Assembly: GCA_025362765.1 (NCBI GenBank)
Contig: JANYFI010000532.1
Span: 1-8,425 of the forward strand
DNA length: 8,425 bases
DNA from: Ferruginibacter sp.
GTDB taxonomy: Bacteria; Bacteroidota; Bacteroidia; Chitinophagales; Chitinophagaceae
Direction of reading: 5' to 3'
The stretch's first letter is position 1. Each line of letters starts with the position of its first letter. The position numbers and the translations under genes were made by a program. Below the pieces are notes generated by a model. It saw only the letters and a program-made list of their open reading frames with translations. It ran no database searches and had not been told where the DNA came from. Positions 1-6,027 of this stretch are shown in pieces.

Positions 1-699
1 ACCGGCATATCGTTCGCAGGCGGCCGTATTTTCAATTTTTACTTCAATGGGCAAACCCTGGTGATCGGGTTTAAAATTATTTTTAAAAGGAGATTTTACA
101 TGCGTGTCTTTCTTGCTATGATGCGATAGCCAGGCGCATACATCTTTTGCCACACCCAGGTGACTCATGGCATCCATTCTGTTCGGGGTTAATCCAATTT
201 CAAAAATAATATCGGTGTAAGTACCAAAATAAATAGCCGCCGGAATGCCGGTCTTTGTACCCGCTGGTAAAATCAAAATGCCTGCGTGGTTATCACTCAA
301 TCCAATTTCATCTTCAGCGCAAATCATTCCAAAGCTTTCTACTCCGCGAATTTTGGCTTTTTTCATTGTCATTGGCTCGCCGGTAAAAGGATAAATTGTA
401 GCGCCTACAGTGGCAACTATCACTTTTAAACCTGCTGCCACATTCGGTGCCCCACATACAATTTGCAAAGGTTCGCCACTGCCAATATCTACTTTAGTCA
501 GACTTAGTTTATCCGCATCCGGGTGTTTGCTGCATTCGGTCACTTCTCCTGTAACCAATCCTTCCAGGCTTCCTTTTAATTCCTCGTATTTTTCCATGCT
601 TTCCACTTCCAGCCCGATAGAGGTAAGGATTTTGCTTAATTTTTCCGGTTCTATTTTTTCAGGCAAGTATTCACTCAGCCAGTTGTAACTAATGGTCAT
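1..699 (-). CDS. pheT: Phenylalanyl-tRNA synthetase beta subunit, N-terminal part (cut by window edge)
   Basis: This is the beta chain of the heterotetrameric cytoplasmic enzyme that charges tRNA-Phe with phenylalanine. The window holds the first 233 codons, open to position 1; family members are about 800 residues, so roughly 70% lies outside. Visible parts: the N-terminal segment MTISYNWLSEYLP, then the OB-fold tRNA-binding domain (about residues 40-150) with HPDADKL (59-65), VCGAPN (81-86) and KIRGVESFGMICAEDEIG (116-133). EIGLTPNRMDAMSHLGVA (167-184) and the start of the B3/B4 region (ENTAACERYAG) follow. The ATG at 697-699 gives the family's normal start; no Shine-Dalgarno is present. 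A TAnnTTTG promoter element lies just upstream. It is divergent from dnaB. Identification is secure from sequence; activity is inferred from the family. Confidence 0.96.
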   Translation of the reverse strand, partial: MTISYNWLSEYLPEKIEPEKLSKILTSIGLEVESMEKYEELKGSLEGLVTGEVTECSKHPDADKLSLTKVDIGSGEPLQIVCGAPNVAAGLKVIVATVGATIYPFTGEPMTMKKAKIRGVESFGMICAEDEIGLSDNHAGILILPAGTKTGIPAAIYFGTYTDIIFEIGLTPNRMDAMSHLGVAKDVCAWLSHHSKKDTHVKSPFKNNFKPDHQGLPIEVKIENTAACERYAG

Positions 700-726
700 T
701 GATGATTGATTAATTATTCAGAAGCG

Positions 727-734
727 CAAAGATA
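727..734 (-). promoter_or_regulatory. Bacteroidota -7 promoter element for pheT
   Basis: The minus strand reads TATCTTTG here, a full match to the Bacteroidota sigma-70 -7 consensus TAnnTTTG. Nineteen bases further upstream is TTTT, one base off the -33 TTTG element. Transcription would start near 720, giving a leader of about 20 bases before the pheT ATG. The match is seen; promoter activity is inferred. Confidence 0.55.
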
Positions 735-931
735 GCCATTGGCAGGCAACGATAAAACAGGCGCTCACTAATCAACTAAACCCTATAGTAAAAAAAACTA
801 CAGATTGACGTTCAAAAAAACAAGTTAAAAAATATTCATTGCCGGTGAAGAAAAATAAAAATATAGGAGATGGCATGTTAATAAATTGTTACGCAATGCG
901 GCGCAGGTTGATTTTAGGCTGTTAATAAAAC

Positions 932-1020
932 TGTGCATAAGCCGTGAATAAGCTATTTTTGTATGTGGATTGGCTGTGGAAAATCAATATAAAAAGTTGA
1001 TACCATCATTATGTGGATAA
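932..1020 (+). promoter_or_regulatory. Cluster of five DnaA-box-like sites (candidate origin or DnaA-regulated promoter)
   Basis: Five nonamers match TGTGNATAA, the reverse complement of the DnaA box TTATNCACA, all in one orientation. They are TGTGCATAA (932-940, perfect), CGTGAATAA (943-951, one mismatch), TGTGGATTG (964-972, two mismatches at the distal end), TGTGGAAAA (975-983, one mismatch) and TGTGGATAA (1012-1020, identical to the strongest E. coli-type box). Start-to-start spacings are 11, 21, 11 and 37 bases, the first three close to whole helical turns. An AT-rich stretch lies directly to the left. The arrangement fits DnaA oligomer loading at an origin, or DnaA control of dnaB. The sites are seen; which role applies is inference. 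dnaA itself is not in the window. Confidence 0.6.
954..961 (+). promoter_or_regulatory. Possible -7 element for dnaB inside the DnaA-box cluster
   Basis: TATTTTTG fully matches TAnnTTTG and points toward dnaB, but I see no good -33 TTTG at the usual distance. Transcription would begin near 967 and leave a leader of about 230 bases. It sits between boxes two and three, so DnaA bound there would block or modulate it. This is an AT-rich region, so a chance match is possible. Confidence 0.3.
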
Positions 1021-1198
1021 CGGTAAAAAAAATGCCTTTATCTTAGCCGCCCTGTTATAATTTCTGTGTACGAAACAGAGTCTATGAGAGGATGTATCTG
1101 TTGTTAGTAGGTTAATAAAATCCGGCGGCAATACTATGAATTCGATACAATGAAGTACCCAAATAACCTTACCTATAACGAATAATTCGATTTTAAAA

Positions 1199-2758
1199 AT
1201 GGAGCTCACTAACCTGAATAAAGATAGAAAGGCCAGAAGGAAGCCATCGCTTGACCTGGGAAACATGGTTTTTGGAAAAGTACCCCCGCAATCAAAAGAC
1301 CTGGAAGAAGCGGTGCTAGGTGCCATCATGCTGGAAAAAAGTGCATTTGATACAGTAATTGAAATTTTAAAAGCAGAATGTTTTTATGTAGAAGCCAATC
1401 AACGGATTTTTAAAGCCATGATTTCGCTGGCACAAAAAAGTATGCCGATTGATTTGCTGACCGTAGTGGAAGAACTGAAATTTAAAGAAGAACTTGACCT
1501 GGTAGGCGGACCTTATTATGTGTCAAAACTCACCAATTCAGTCGTTTCTTCCGCCAATATTGAAGCGCATTCCAGGATTGTATTACAAAAATTTATTCAA
1601 AGGGGACTGATACGCATTAGCGGAGAAATTATCGGCGATGCCTATGAAGACAGTACCGATGTATTTGATTTGCTGGATGACGCAGAAAGTAAACTGTTTG
1701 AAATTACCAATAGTCATCTTCGTAAAAATTTTGACGACATCAATACGGTGTTGGTAAAAACCATTCAGCGCATTGAAGACATGCGTAACCGGGATGAAGA
1801 TCTTACCGGGGTGCCAAGTGGTTTTCCGTCACTGGATAAATTAACCTACGGCTGGCAACCCACCGATCTGATTGTATTAGCGGCAAGGCCATCCGTTGGT
1901 AAAACCGCTTTTGCCCTCAACCTTTGCCGCACAGCTGCATTGCATCCTACCAAACCGACTACCGTTGCGTTTTTTAGTTTGGAAATGAGCGCAGGCCAGT
2001 TGGTACAACGCATTTTAAGCGCCGAAAGTGAAATATGGCTGGAGAAGATTAACCGTGGAAAACTGGAAGAACATGAAATGAAACAGTTGTATAAAAAAGG
2101 AATTGAGCGCCTGAGCAATGCACCCATTTTTATTGATGATACCGCGGCACTCAATATTTTTGAATTAAGGGCGAAGTGCAGGCGGTTAAAAAACAAAAAT
2201 AATCTGGGGTTGATTATTATAGATTACCTGCAGTTGATGAGCGGTGGCGGCAACAACAAAAATGGCAACCGTGAACAGGAAATCAGCAGCATTTCAAGGG
2301 ATTTGAAAGGATTGGCAAAAGAATTACAGGTGCCGATTATTGCCCTGAGCCAGTTAAGCCGTGAAGTGGAAAAAAGAAAAGAGGGTGCTAAAATTCCGCA
2401 GTTAAGTGATTTGCGTGAATCGGGTGCCATTGAGCAGGATGCTGACATGGTAATGTTTTTATACCGGCCTGAATATTATGACATCACCGCCAACGAACAT
2501 GGCGAAAGCAATAAGGGCGAAACTTATGTAAAAATCGCCAAACACAGAAACGGTAGTCTGGATACGGTGAAACTTCGGGCTATGTTACATATACAGAAAT
2601 TTGTGGAAGATGTGGATGGAGGTGATAATTTTGGCGGCATACCCGGCGGGAATTTTAAACCGGTTAAATCAGACGATGATGGCGGCGGAGCTAAATTATA
2701 TATTCAGAAAGGAAGTAAAATGAATGACGGCGCATTTGATGATGATGCACCGTTTTAA
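1199..2758 (+). CDS. dnaB: Replicative DNA helicase DnaB
   Basis: Hexameric ATP-dependent helicase that unwinds DNA at the replication fork; 519 residues. The N-terminal primase-interacting domain covers about residues 28-130 (PPQSKDLEEAVLGAIML onward). The RecA-like motor domain covers about 200-470: Walker A-type ARPSVGKT (229-236, Lys235), FFSLEMS (258-264), Walker B IIIDYLQLM (339-347, Asp342), SQLSREVEKR (384-393), DLRESGAIEQDADMV (404-418) and the arginine-finger region KHRNG (448-452). No intein is present. ATG 1199 is chosen because MELTNLNKDRKARRKP matches the usual start of Bacteroidota DnaB; there is no Shine-Dalgarno. A Gly/Asp-rich tail (471-519) ends in FDDDAPF, resembling the SSB C-terminal tip. 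The gene is divergent from pheT, with DnaA-box-like sites upstream. Identification is very secure. Confidence 0.98.
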   Translation: MELTNLNKDRKARRKPSLDLGNMVFGKVPPQSKDLEEAVLGAIMLEKSAFDTVIEILKAECFYVEANQRIFKAMISLAQKSMPIDLLTVVEELKFKEELDLVGGPYYVSKLTNSVVSSANIEAHSRIVLQKFIQRGLIRISGEIIGDAYEDSTDVFDLLDDAESKLFEITNSHLRKNFDDINTVLVKTIQRIEDMRNRDEDLTGVPSGFPSLDKLTYGWQPTDLIVLAARPSVGKTAFALNLCRTAALHPTKPTTVAFFSLEMSAGQLVQRILSAESEIWLEKINRGKLEEHEMKQLYKKGIERLSNAPIFIDDTAALNIFELRAKCRRLKNKNNLGLIIIDYLQLMSGGGNNKNGNREQEISSISRDLKGLAKELQVPIIALSQLSREVEKRKEGAKIPQLSDLRESGAIEQDADMVMFLYRPEYYDITANEHGESNKGETYVKIAKHRNGSLDTVKLRAMLHIQKFVEDVDGGDNFGGIPGGNFKPVKSDDDGGGAKLYIQKGSKMNDGAFDDDAPF

Positions 2759-2782
2759 CGGATAATTTTTTAATGGATAATT
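2756..2782. repeat. 12-base direct repeat pair upstream of the antitoxin gene
   Basis: TAACGGATAATT (2756-2767) and TAATGGATAATT (2771-2782) match at 11 of 12 positions, with starts 15 bases apart. The first copy overlaps the dnaB stop codon. The pair lies about 60 bases before the antitoxin start, where autoregulatory operators of toxin-antitoxin pairs are usually found. A duplication scar is the alternative. The repeat is seen; operator function is speculative. Confidence 0.35.
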
Positions 2783-2844
2783 ATTCAGCACACCAATGGT
2801 TACAGATGAGGATTTTTGATTTAAATTTACAGAAATAGCAAAAT

Positions 2845-3093
2845 ATGCCATCCACGGTTATATCAATAAAAGAAAAACTGCATCAAACAATCGACAGTAT
2901 TGATGACGATAAAATATTGGAAGCCTTTTATATTATTTTGGGGAGCTATAGGAATGTGGCGGAAGAGTATGTTTTATCTGATAAAGACTTGATAGAATTA
3001 AAAAAAAGAGAAACTGACCATATTGCAGGAAGAACAAAAAGCTACAGCACAGATGAAATAAAAAAAATAATCACCGAAAAATATGGTTATTGA
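2845..3093 (+). CDS. Putative antitoxin of a type II toxin-antitoxin pair (addiction-module component type)
   Basis: An 82-residue, charged, mostly helical protein expected to bind and neutralise the toxin encoded next to it. The N-terminus (SIKEKLHQTIDSIDDDKILEAFYIIL, about 7-32) looks helical. The C-terminal half (LSDKDLIELKKRETDHIAGRTKSYSTDEIKKII, about 44-76) resembles the addiction-module antitoxin pattern of an acidic or basic helix, a short K/R-G linker and a Ser/Thr-x-D/E-E helix. No helix-turn-helix or ribbon-helix-helix domain is obvious, so DNA binding is uncertain. ATG 2845 follows A-rich sequence; no Shine-Dalgarno. Its end overlaps the toxin start by 11 bases. Local G+C is about 28-37% against about 45-50% in dnaB, which suggests acquisition. 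The family assignment is by resemblance and by the partner gene. Confidence 0.75.
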   Translation: MPSTVISIKEKLHQTIDSIDDDKILEAFYIILGSYRNVAEEYVLSDKDLIELKKRETDHIAGRTKSYSTDEIKKIITEKYGY

Positions 3094-3382
3094 ATTTATT
3101 GTAGCAGAAGGAATAATAGTAGATATTTTTGAAATTATTGATTGGTACAATTCGAAGCGGCCCGGCCTTGGAGAGAGATTTTATAACGAATTACTAAATG
3201 AATTTGAAAGCATAAAAAGAAGTGCGTTAAAGTATGCTTATTATTCGAAAGACTTTCGAAGAGCTGTTTTAAAGCATTTTCCTTATCTCCTCATTTTTAC
3301 AGCTACTGAAAAAGCCATTGTAATATATTTAGTCATTTACGGAGGAAGAAACCCTGAGTTAATCAATAAAAAAATTAATTAA
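3083..3382 (+). CDS. RelE/ParE-family toxin
   Basis: A 99-residue protein of the RelE/ParE fold. Members either cleave mRNA on the ribosome or poison DNA gyrase; which applies cannot be read here. The family pattern is clear: an N-terminal strand and helix (FIVAEGIIVDIFEIIDWYNSK), then RPGLGERFYNELLNEFESI. After these come FRRAVLKHFPYLLIF (about 58-72) and a C-terminal strand with VIYLVIYGGRNPE. The Arg-rich segment before FPY is where ParE/RelE proteins usually place functional basic residues. ATG 3083 lies inside the antitoxin gene, giving an 11-base overlap typical of translational coupling. The TAA stop (3380-3382) directly abuts the rsmE start. It is AT-rich like the antitoxin (25-40% G+C per 60 bases). 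The reading frame looks intact. Confidence 0.85.
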   Translation: MVIEFIVAEGIIVDIFEIIDWYNSKRPGLGERFYNELLNEFESIKRSALKYAYYSKDFRRAVLKHFPYLLIFTATEKAIVIYLVIYGGRNPELINKKIN

Positions 3383-4087
3383 GTGCCCCTTCCATTTTTT
3401 TATAGCGATCAAATTAAAACAGGTTCAACCCAATTTGTTTTGGGCGAAGAAACAGCCAAACATGCTATCCAGGTATTGCGGATGAAACAGGGAGAACAGT
3501 TGCAGTTAACCGATGGCAAAGGCGGTTTATTTACAACGGAGATCCTTGACGATAATAAAAAAAAATGTGTTGTAAAAGTATTGGCTGAATCTCTTCATCC
3601 GGCTCCAGTAAAAAAAAATACCATCGCAATTTCATTGGTAAAAAACAGCACCCGTTTTGAATGGTTTCTCGAAAAAGCAACAGAGATCGGCATCACTGAA
3701 ATTATACCCATGTTGTGCGCCCGTACGGAAAAACAACATTTCAGGCACGACCGTATGAAAAATATCCTGGTCAGCGCCATGCTGCAATCGCAGCAAACCT
3801 GGTTAGCAAATTTGCATGAGCCAACTCCCTTTGCCGAAGTTTTCGGTACAACCGCCCAACAAAAATTGATAGCGCATTGTGAAGAAGATTTAAAGCGACA
3901 ACTTGTAAATGTGATTTCAGGGTGTGCTTCAAAAAGTATTATACTGATTGGCCCGGAAGGTGATTTTACAAGGAAGGAAATTGATATAGCCTTACAACAT
4001 AATTATATACCGGTAGCATTGGGGAATACCCGTCTAAGGACTGAAACAGCCGGCGTTGTTGCCGCCGCATTGCTTTGTAATCTTTAG
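3383..4087 (+). CDS. rsmE: 16S rRNA (uracil-1498-N3)-methyltransferase RsmE
   Basis: SPOUT-class methyltransferase that uses S-adenosylmethionine to methylate N3 of U1498 in 16S rRNA; 234 residues, normal for the family. The N-terminal PUA-like RNA-binding domain (about 1-70) includes AKHAIQVLRMKQGEQLQLTDGKG (25-47). The C-terminal trefoil-knot domain has KATEIGI (98-104), AMLQSQQTW (132-140), IGPEGDF (189-195) and LGNTRLRTETA (213-223). The start is GTG at 3383, immediately after the toxin stop with no spacer; it gives MPLPFFYSDQ, the usual Bacteroidota start, and no in-frame alternative upstream fits. No separate promoter is visible, so expression probably depends on the dnaB or toxin-antitoxin transcript. 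The last 4 bases overlap the convergent terC-family gene. Confidence 0.95.
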   Translation: MPLPFFYSDQIKTGSTQFVLGEETAKHAIQVLRMKQGEQLQLTDGKGGLFTTEILDDNKKKCVVKVLAESLHPAPVKKNTIAISLVKNSTRFEWFLEKATEIGITEIIPMLCARTEKQHFRHDRMKNILVSAMLQSQQTWLANLHEPTPFAEVFGTTAQQKLIAHCEEDLKRQLVNVISGCASKSIILIGPEGDFTRKEIDIALQHNYIPVALGNTRLRTETAGVVAAALLCNL

Positions 4088-4884
4088 CTTGCCTGGTCTG
4101 ATTCGGGTTTTTGGTCTTTTAATACCGGTTCATTCAATATTACCACGCGGCGTTTCTTTTGCCTCTTCATCATTGAAATATTTAGTATCTCCACCAAAAA
4201 AGAAAAAGCCATCCCAAAATAAATATAGTTTTTCAAGTGTAATTCCTCTGCTTTTTCTGCATTCCATCCTTCTATCACCAATGATAAACCTATCATTACC
4301 AAAAAAGATAACGCCAGCATTTTAATGGAAGGATGTTTATGGATAAAAGAAGAAATTTTCGGGCTAAATAAAAACATGATGAACATTGCTATTACTACAG
4401 CGGCAATCATTATCTGCACATACTTTGCAGTACCACCGGCGGTGATGATGCTGTCGAAAGAAAACACCATATCAATCAGCATTATTTGTGCAATAGCTTT
4501 GCCCATGGTGAGCGGAGGTTTGTTTAAGTTTATATCACTTTCATCTTCTCCTTCCAGTTTATGGTGAATCTCCATTACTGTTTTGTAAATTAAAAAAATA
4601 CCTCCTGCCAGCATTACCAGGCTGGCCAAATCAAATCCCTTATCAAAAATAGTGAAGACGGGTTTGCCTTTTTGTGTCAGTAACCAACCAAGCGCCATCA
4701 GCAATAAGCTGCGGGTGATGATGCCTGTTATCATCCAGGTTCTTCTCGCCGCTTTTTCCTTTGCCTGTGGTAATCGGTTGATGATAATACTTACGAAGAT
4801 TACATTGTCGATGCCCAGAACGATTTCTAAAATAACCAGTATAAAAAAACTAATGATACTTTCTGATGTAAATAATTCTGCCAT
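4084..4884 (-). CDS. TerC-family integral membrane protein
   Basis: A 266-residue inner-membrane protein of the TerC family, whose members are linked to tellurite resistance, manganese export or metal supply to exported proteins; the substrate cannot be told here. About seven hydrophobic segments are visible. The paired acidic motifs typical of the family are LEIVLGIDNV (19-28, Glu20 and Asp26) in the first segment and DMVFSFDS (138-145) in the second half. A charged cytoplasmic-type loop (105-128) separates the halves, and the C-terminal tail (about 239-266) is Lys/Arg then acidic. ATG 4884 is preferred over an in-frame ATG at 4932: MAELFTSESIISFF is the usual family start, and the upstream one would lie within pyrD. 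It follows pyrD by 19 bases, so the two are probably one operon. No CBS domain is present. Confidence 0.9.
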   Translation of the reverse strand: MAELFTSESIISFFILVILEIVLGIDNVIFVSIIINRLPQAKEKAARRTWMITGIITRSLLLMALGWLLTQKGKPVFTIFDKGFDLASLVMLAGGIFLIYKTVMEIHHKLEGEDESDINLNKPPLTMGKAIAQIMLIDMVFSFDSIITAGGTAKYVQIMIAAVVIAMFIMFLFSPKISSFIHKHPSIKMLALSFLVMIGLSLVIEGWNAEKAEELHLKNYIYFGMAFSFLVEILNISMMKRQKKRRVVILNEPVLKDQKPESDQAS

Positions 4885-4903
4885 AATTAATGTTGATATG
4901 CTG

Positions 4904-5974
4904 TTACAGTGCTTTACAAATATTGCGTACAATTACAGGCCCTTCATAAATAAATCCCGACCAAACCTGCACCAGGGAAGCACCTCTGTTTAATTTTTCT
5001 TTTGCATCGGCACCTGTAAAAATGCCGCCGCTTGCAATGATGGGGATTTGCCCGTTTGTTTTTTGGTGAAGATAAGCCACCAATGCTGTGCTGCGTTCTC
5101 TTAAGGGAAGTCCGCTTAATCCCCCTGCTCCGATACTGTCCAATAAATTTTTTGCCGTGGCAAGATTAGTGCGATCAATCGTGGTGTTGGCAGCAACCAG
5201 TCCATCCAGTTTTATTTCCAGCGCCAGTGTTACTACGTCGTCCACCTGGTCGGTGGTTAAATCTGGCGCTATTTTTAATAAGATTGGTTTTGGATTTTTT
5301 TTTGTTGCATTTATCCTTTGTAGGTTTTGTAAAATTTTTGCAAGTGCTTCTTTTTCCTGTAATTCTCTTAACCCCGGGGTATTAGGGCTGCTTACATTTA
5401 CCACAAAATAATCAACCCAGTCGTGTAAGGCAGTAAAGCAAATTTCGTAATCTTTCCAGGCAGCTTCGTTGGGAGTAATTTTATTTTTACCAATGTTTCC
5501 GCCAATTATTAGTTGATAGTTGGCAGTTGATTGTGGCGTGTTTGACTGGCGGCTGCCCACTGTCAATTGCCAATTCTTTAGTCTTTGTACAATTGCTTCC
5601 ACGCCATCATTATTAAAGCCCATCCTGTTGATCAATGCTTTATCTTTCGGCAACCTGAATAGTCTTGGTTTGTCATTACCGGCCTGTGGCAACGGAGTTA
5701 CTGTGCCGATTTCTACAAAACCAAAACCCAACGCTTCCAGCTCATTCAGGTAAAGCGCATTTTTATCAAAACCAGCCCCCAACCCAACCGGATTTTTGAA
5801 AGAAAGTTTGCCTAATTTGAACTGGCCAGCTTCAAAAGGAACGGGTGTAAACTTTTTGGCAATTAATCGTTTTAAAAAACCAATCTTACAAATCAGGCGA
5901 AGCGCATTCATTGAAAAATAATGAACCTTTTCCGGATCAAACAGAAATAAAAAAGAACGCAATACTTTGTACAT
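4904..5974 (-). CDS. pyrD: Dihydroorotate dehydrogenase (quinone), class 2
   Basis: FMN enzyme of the cytoplasmic membrane face that oxidises dihydroorotate to orotate in pyrimidine synthesis and passes electrons to quinone; 356 residues. The N-terminal helical quinone-tunnel region (1-45, MYKVLRSFLFLFDPEKVHYF) marks class 2. The barrel follows with NPVGLGAGFDKN (61-72), EIGTVTPLPQAGNDKPR (88-104), INRMGFNN (115-122), GGNIGKNK (158-165), the catalytic-Ser motif NVSSPNTPGLR (193-203), LLKIAPDL (232-239), NTTIDR (263-268) and ASGGIFTGADA (314-324). Residues 135-154 are an extra segment absent from the usual alignment (E. coli PyrD has about 5 residues there), encoded by an inverted repeat annotated separately. 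ATG 5974 is preferred over an in-frame TTG at 5983, because the family starts with MYK and the TTG lies within a promoter-like element. It heads an operon with the terC-family gene. Confidence 0.97.
   Translation of the reverse strand: MYKVLRSFLFLFDPEKVHYFSMNALRLICKIGFLKRLIAKKFTPVPFEAGQFKLGKLSFKNPVGLGAGFDKNALYLNELEALGFGFVEIGTVTPLPQAGNDKPRLFRLPKDKALINRMGFNNDGVEAIVQRLKNWQLTVGSRQSNTPQSTANYQLIIGGNIGKNKITPNEAAWKDYEICFTALHDWVDYFVVNVSSPNTPGLRELQEKEALAKILQNLQRINATKKNPKPILLKIAPDLTTDQVDDVVTLALEIKLDGLVAANTTIDRTNLATAKNLLDSIGAGGLSGLPLRERSTALVAYLHQKTNGQIPIIASGGIFTGADAKEKLNRGASLVQVWSGFIYEGPVIVRNICKAL
5513..5575 (-). repeat. Inverted-repeat element inserted in frame within pyrD
   Basis: Plus-strand arms AGTTGGCAGTTGATTGTGG (5518-5536) and CCACTGTCAATTGCCAATT (5557-5575) are complementary at 15 of 19 positions, around a 20-base loop. 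Codons 135-154 of pyrD (5513-5572) have no counterpart in typical class 2 PyrD. They read W-QLTVGSRQSN-TPQSTANY-Q, low-complexity residues unlike the rest of the enzyme. Degenerate GGCAGTTG/CAACTGCC repeats are common in Bacteroidota intergenic DNA, as I recall from general experience. Insertion of such an element in frame is the simplest reading. The arms are seen; the mobile or repeat-family origin is inferred. Confidence 0.65.
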
Positions 5975-5980
5975 AAGCCG

Positions 5981-5988
5981 CAAAAGTA
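5981..5988 (-). promoter_or_regulatory. -7 promoter element directly before pyrD
   Basis: The minus strand reads TACTTTTG, a full TAnnTTTG match, ending only 6 bases before the pyrD ATG at 5974. If used, transcription would begin at or within a few bases of the start codon, giving an almost leaderless mRNA. No good -33 element is seen at the expected distance, so confidence is limited. Confidence 0.4.
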
Positions 5989-6027
5989 GCGCAGGGTTTT
6001 CAATTTTTCGCTTTCATGCAGAAATTA

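Larger units (their letters stand above)
700..1198. other. 499-base intergenic control region between divergent pheT and dnaB
   Basis: No convincing gene lies here; ORFs are tiny and unrelated to anything recognisable. Positions 781-900 are about 30% G+C with A-runs, and could serve as an easily melted segment. The next 120 bases hold a cluster of DnaA-box-like nonamers, annotated separately. Nearer dnaB there is a small odd-centred inverted repeat, CGAAT-A-ATTCG (1179-1189), and AATTCGAT occurs twice (1139-1146 and 1184-1191). The region is much longer than the other gaps between housekeeping genes in this window, which suggests a regulatory or replication role. That role is inferred. Confidence 0.6.

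Noticed and set aside
1063..1071. TGTGTACGA as a sixth DnaA box
   Set aside because: Two mismatches fall in the AT part of the box and it lies outside the phased cluster; not distinguishable from background.
1084..1107. Seven-residue ORF MRGCICC upstream of dnaB, reminiscent of a Cys leader peptide
   Set aside because: Too short, no attenuator-like hairpin follows, and dnaB has no link to cysteine supply; probably chance.
1009..1329. Minus-strand ORF of 106 codons overlapping the dnaB start
   Set aside because: It overlaps the conserved N-terminus of dnaB, shows no recognisable domain and has an ordinary antisense composition; it is a shadow ORF.
4084..4932. Longer terC-family start at 4932
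   Set aside because: The extra 16 residues would lie within the pyrD coding end and are not part of the usual family start; ATG 4884 begins the conserved MAELF segment.
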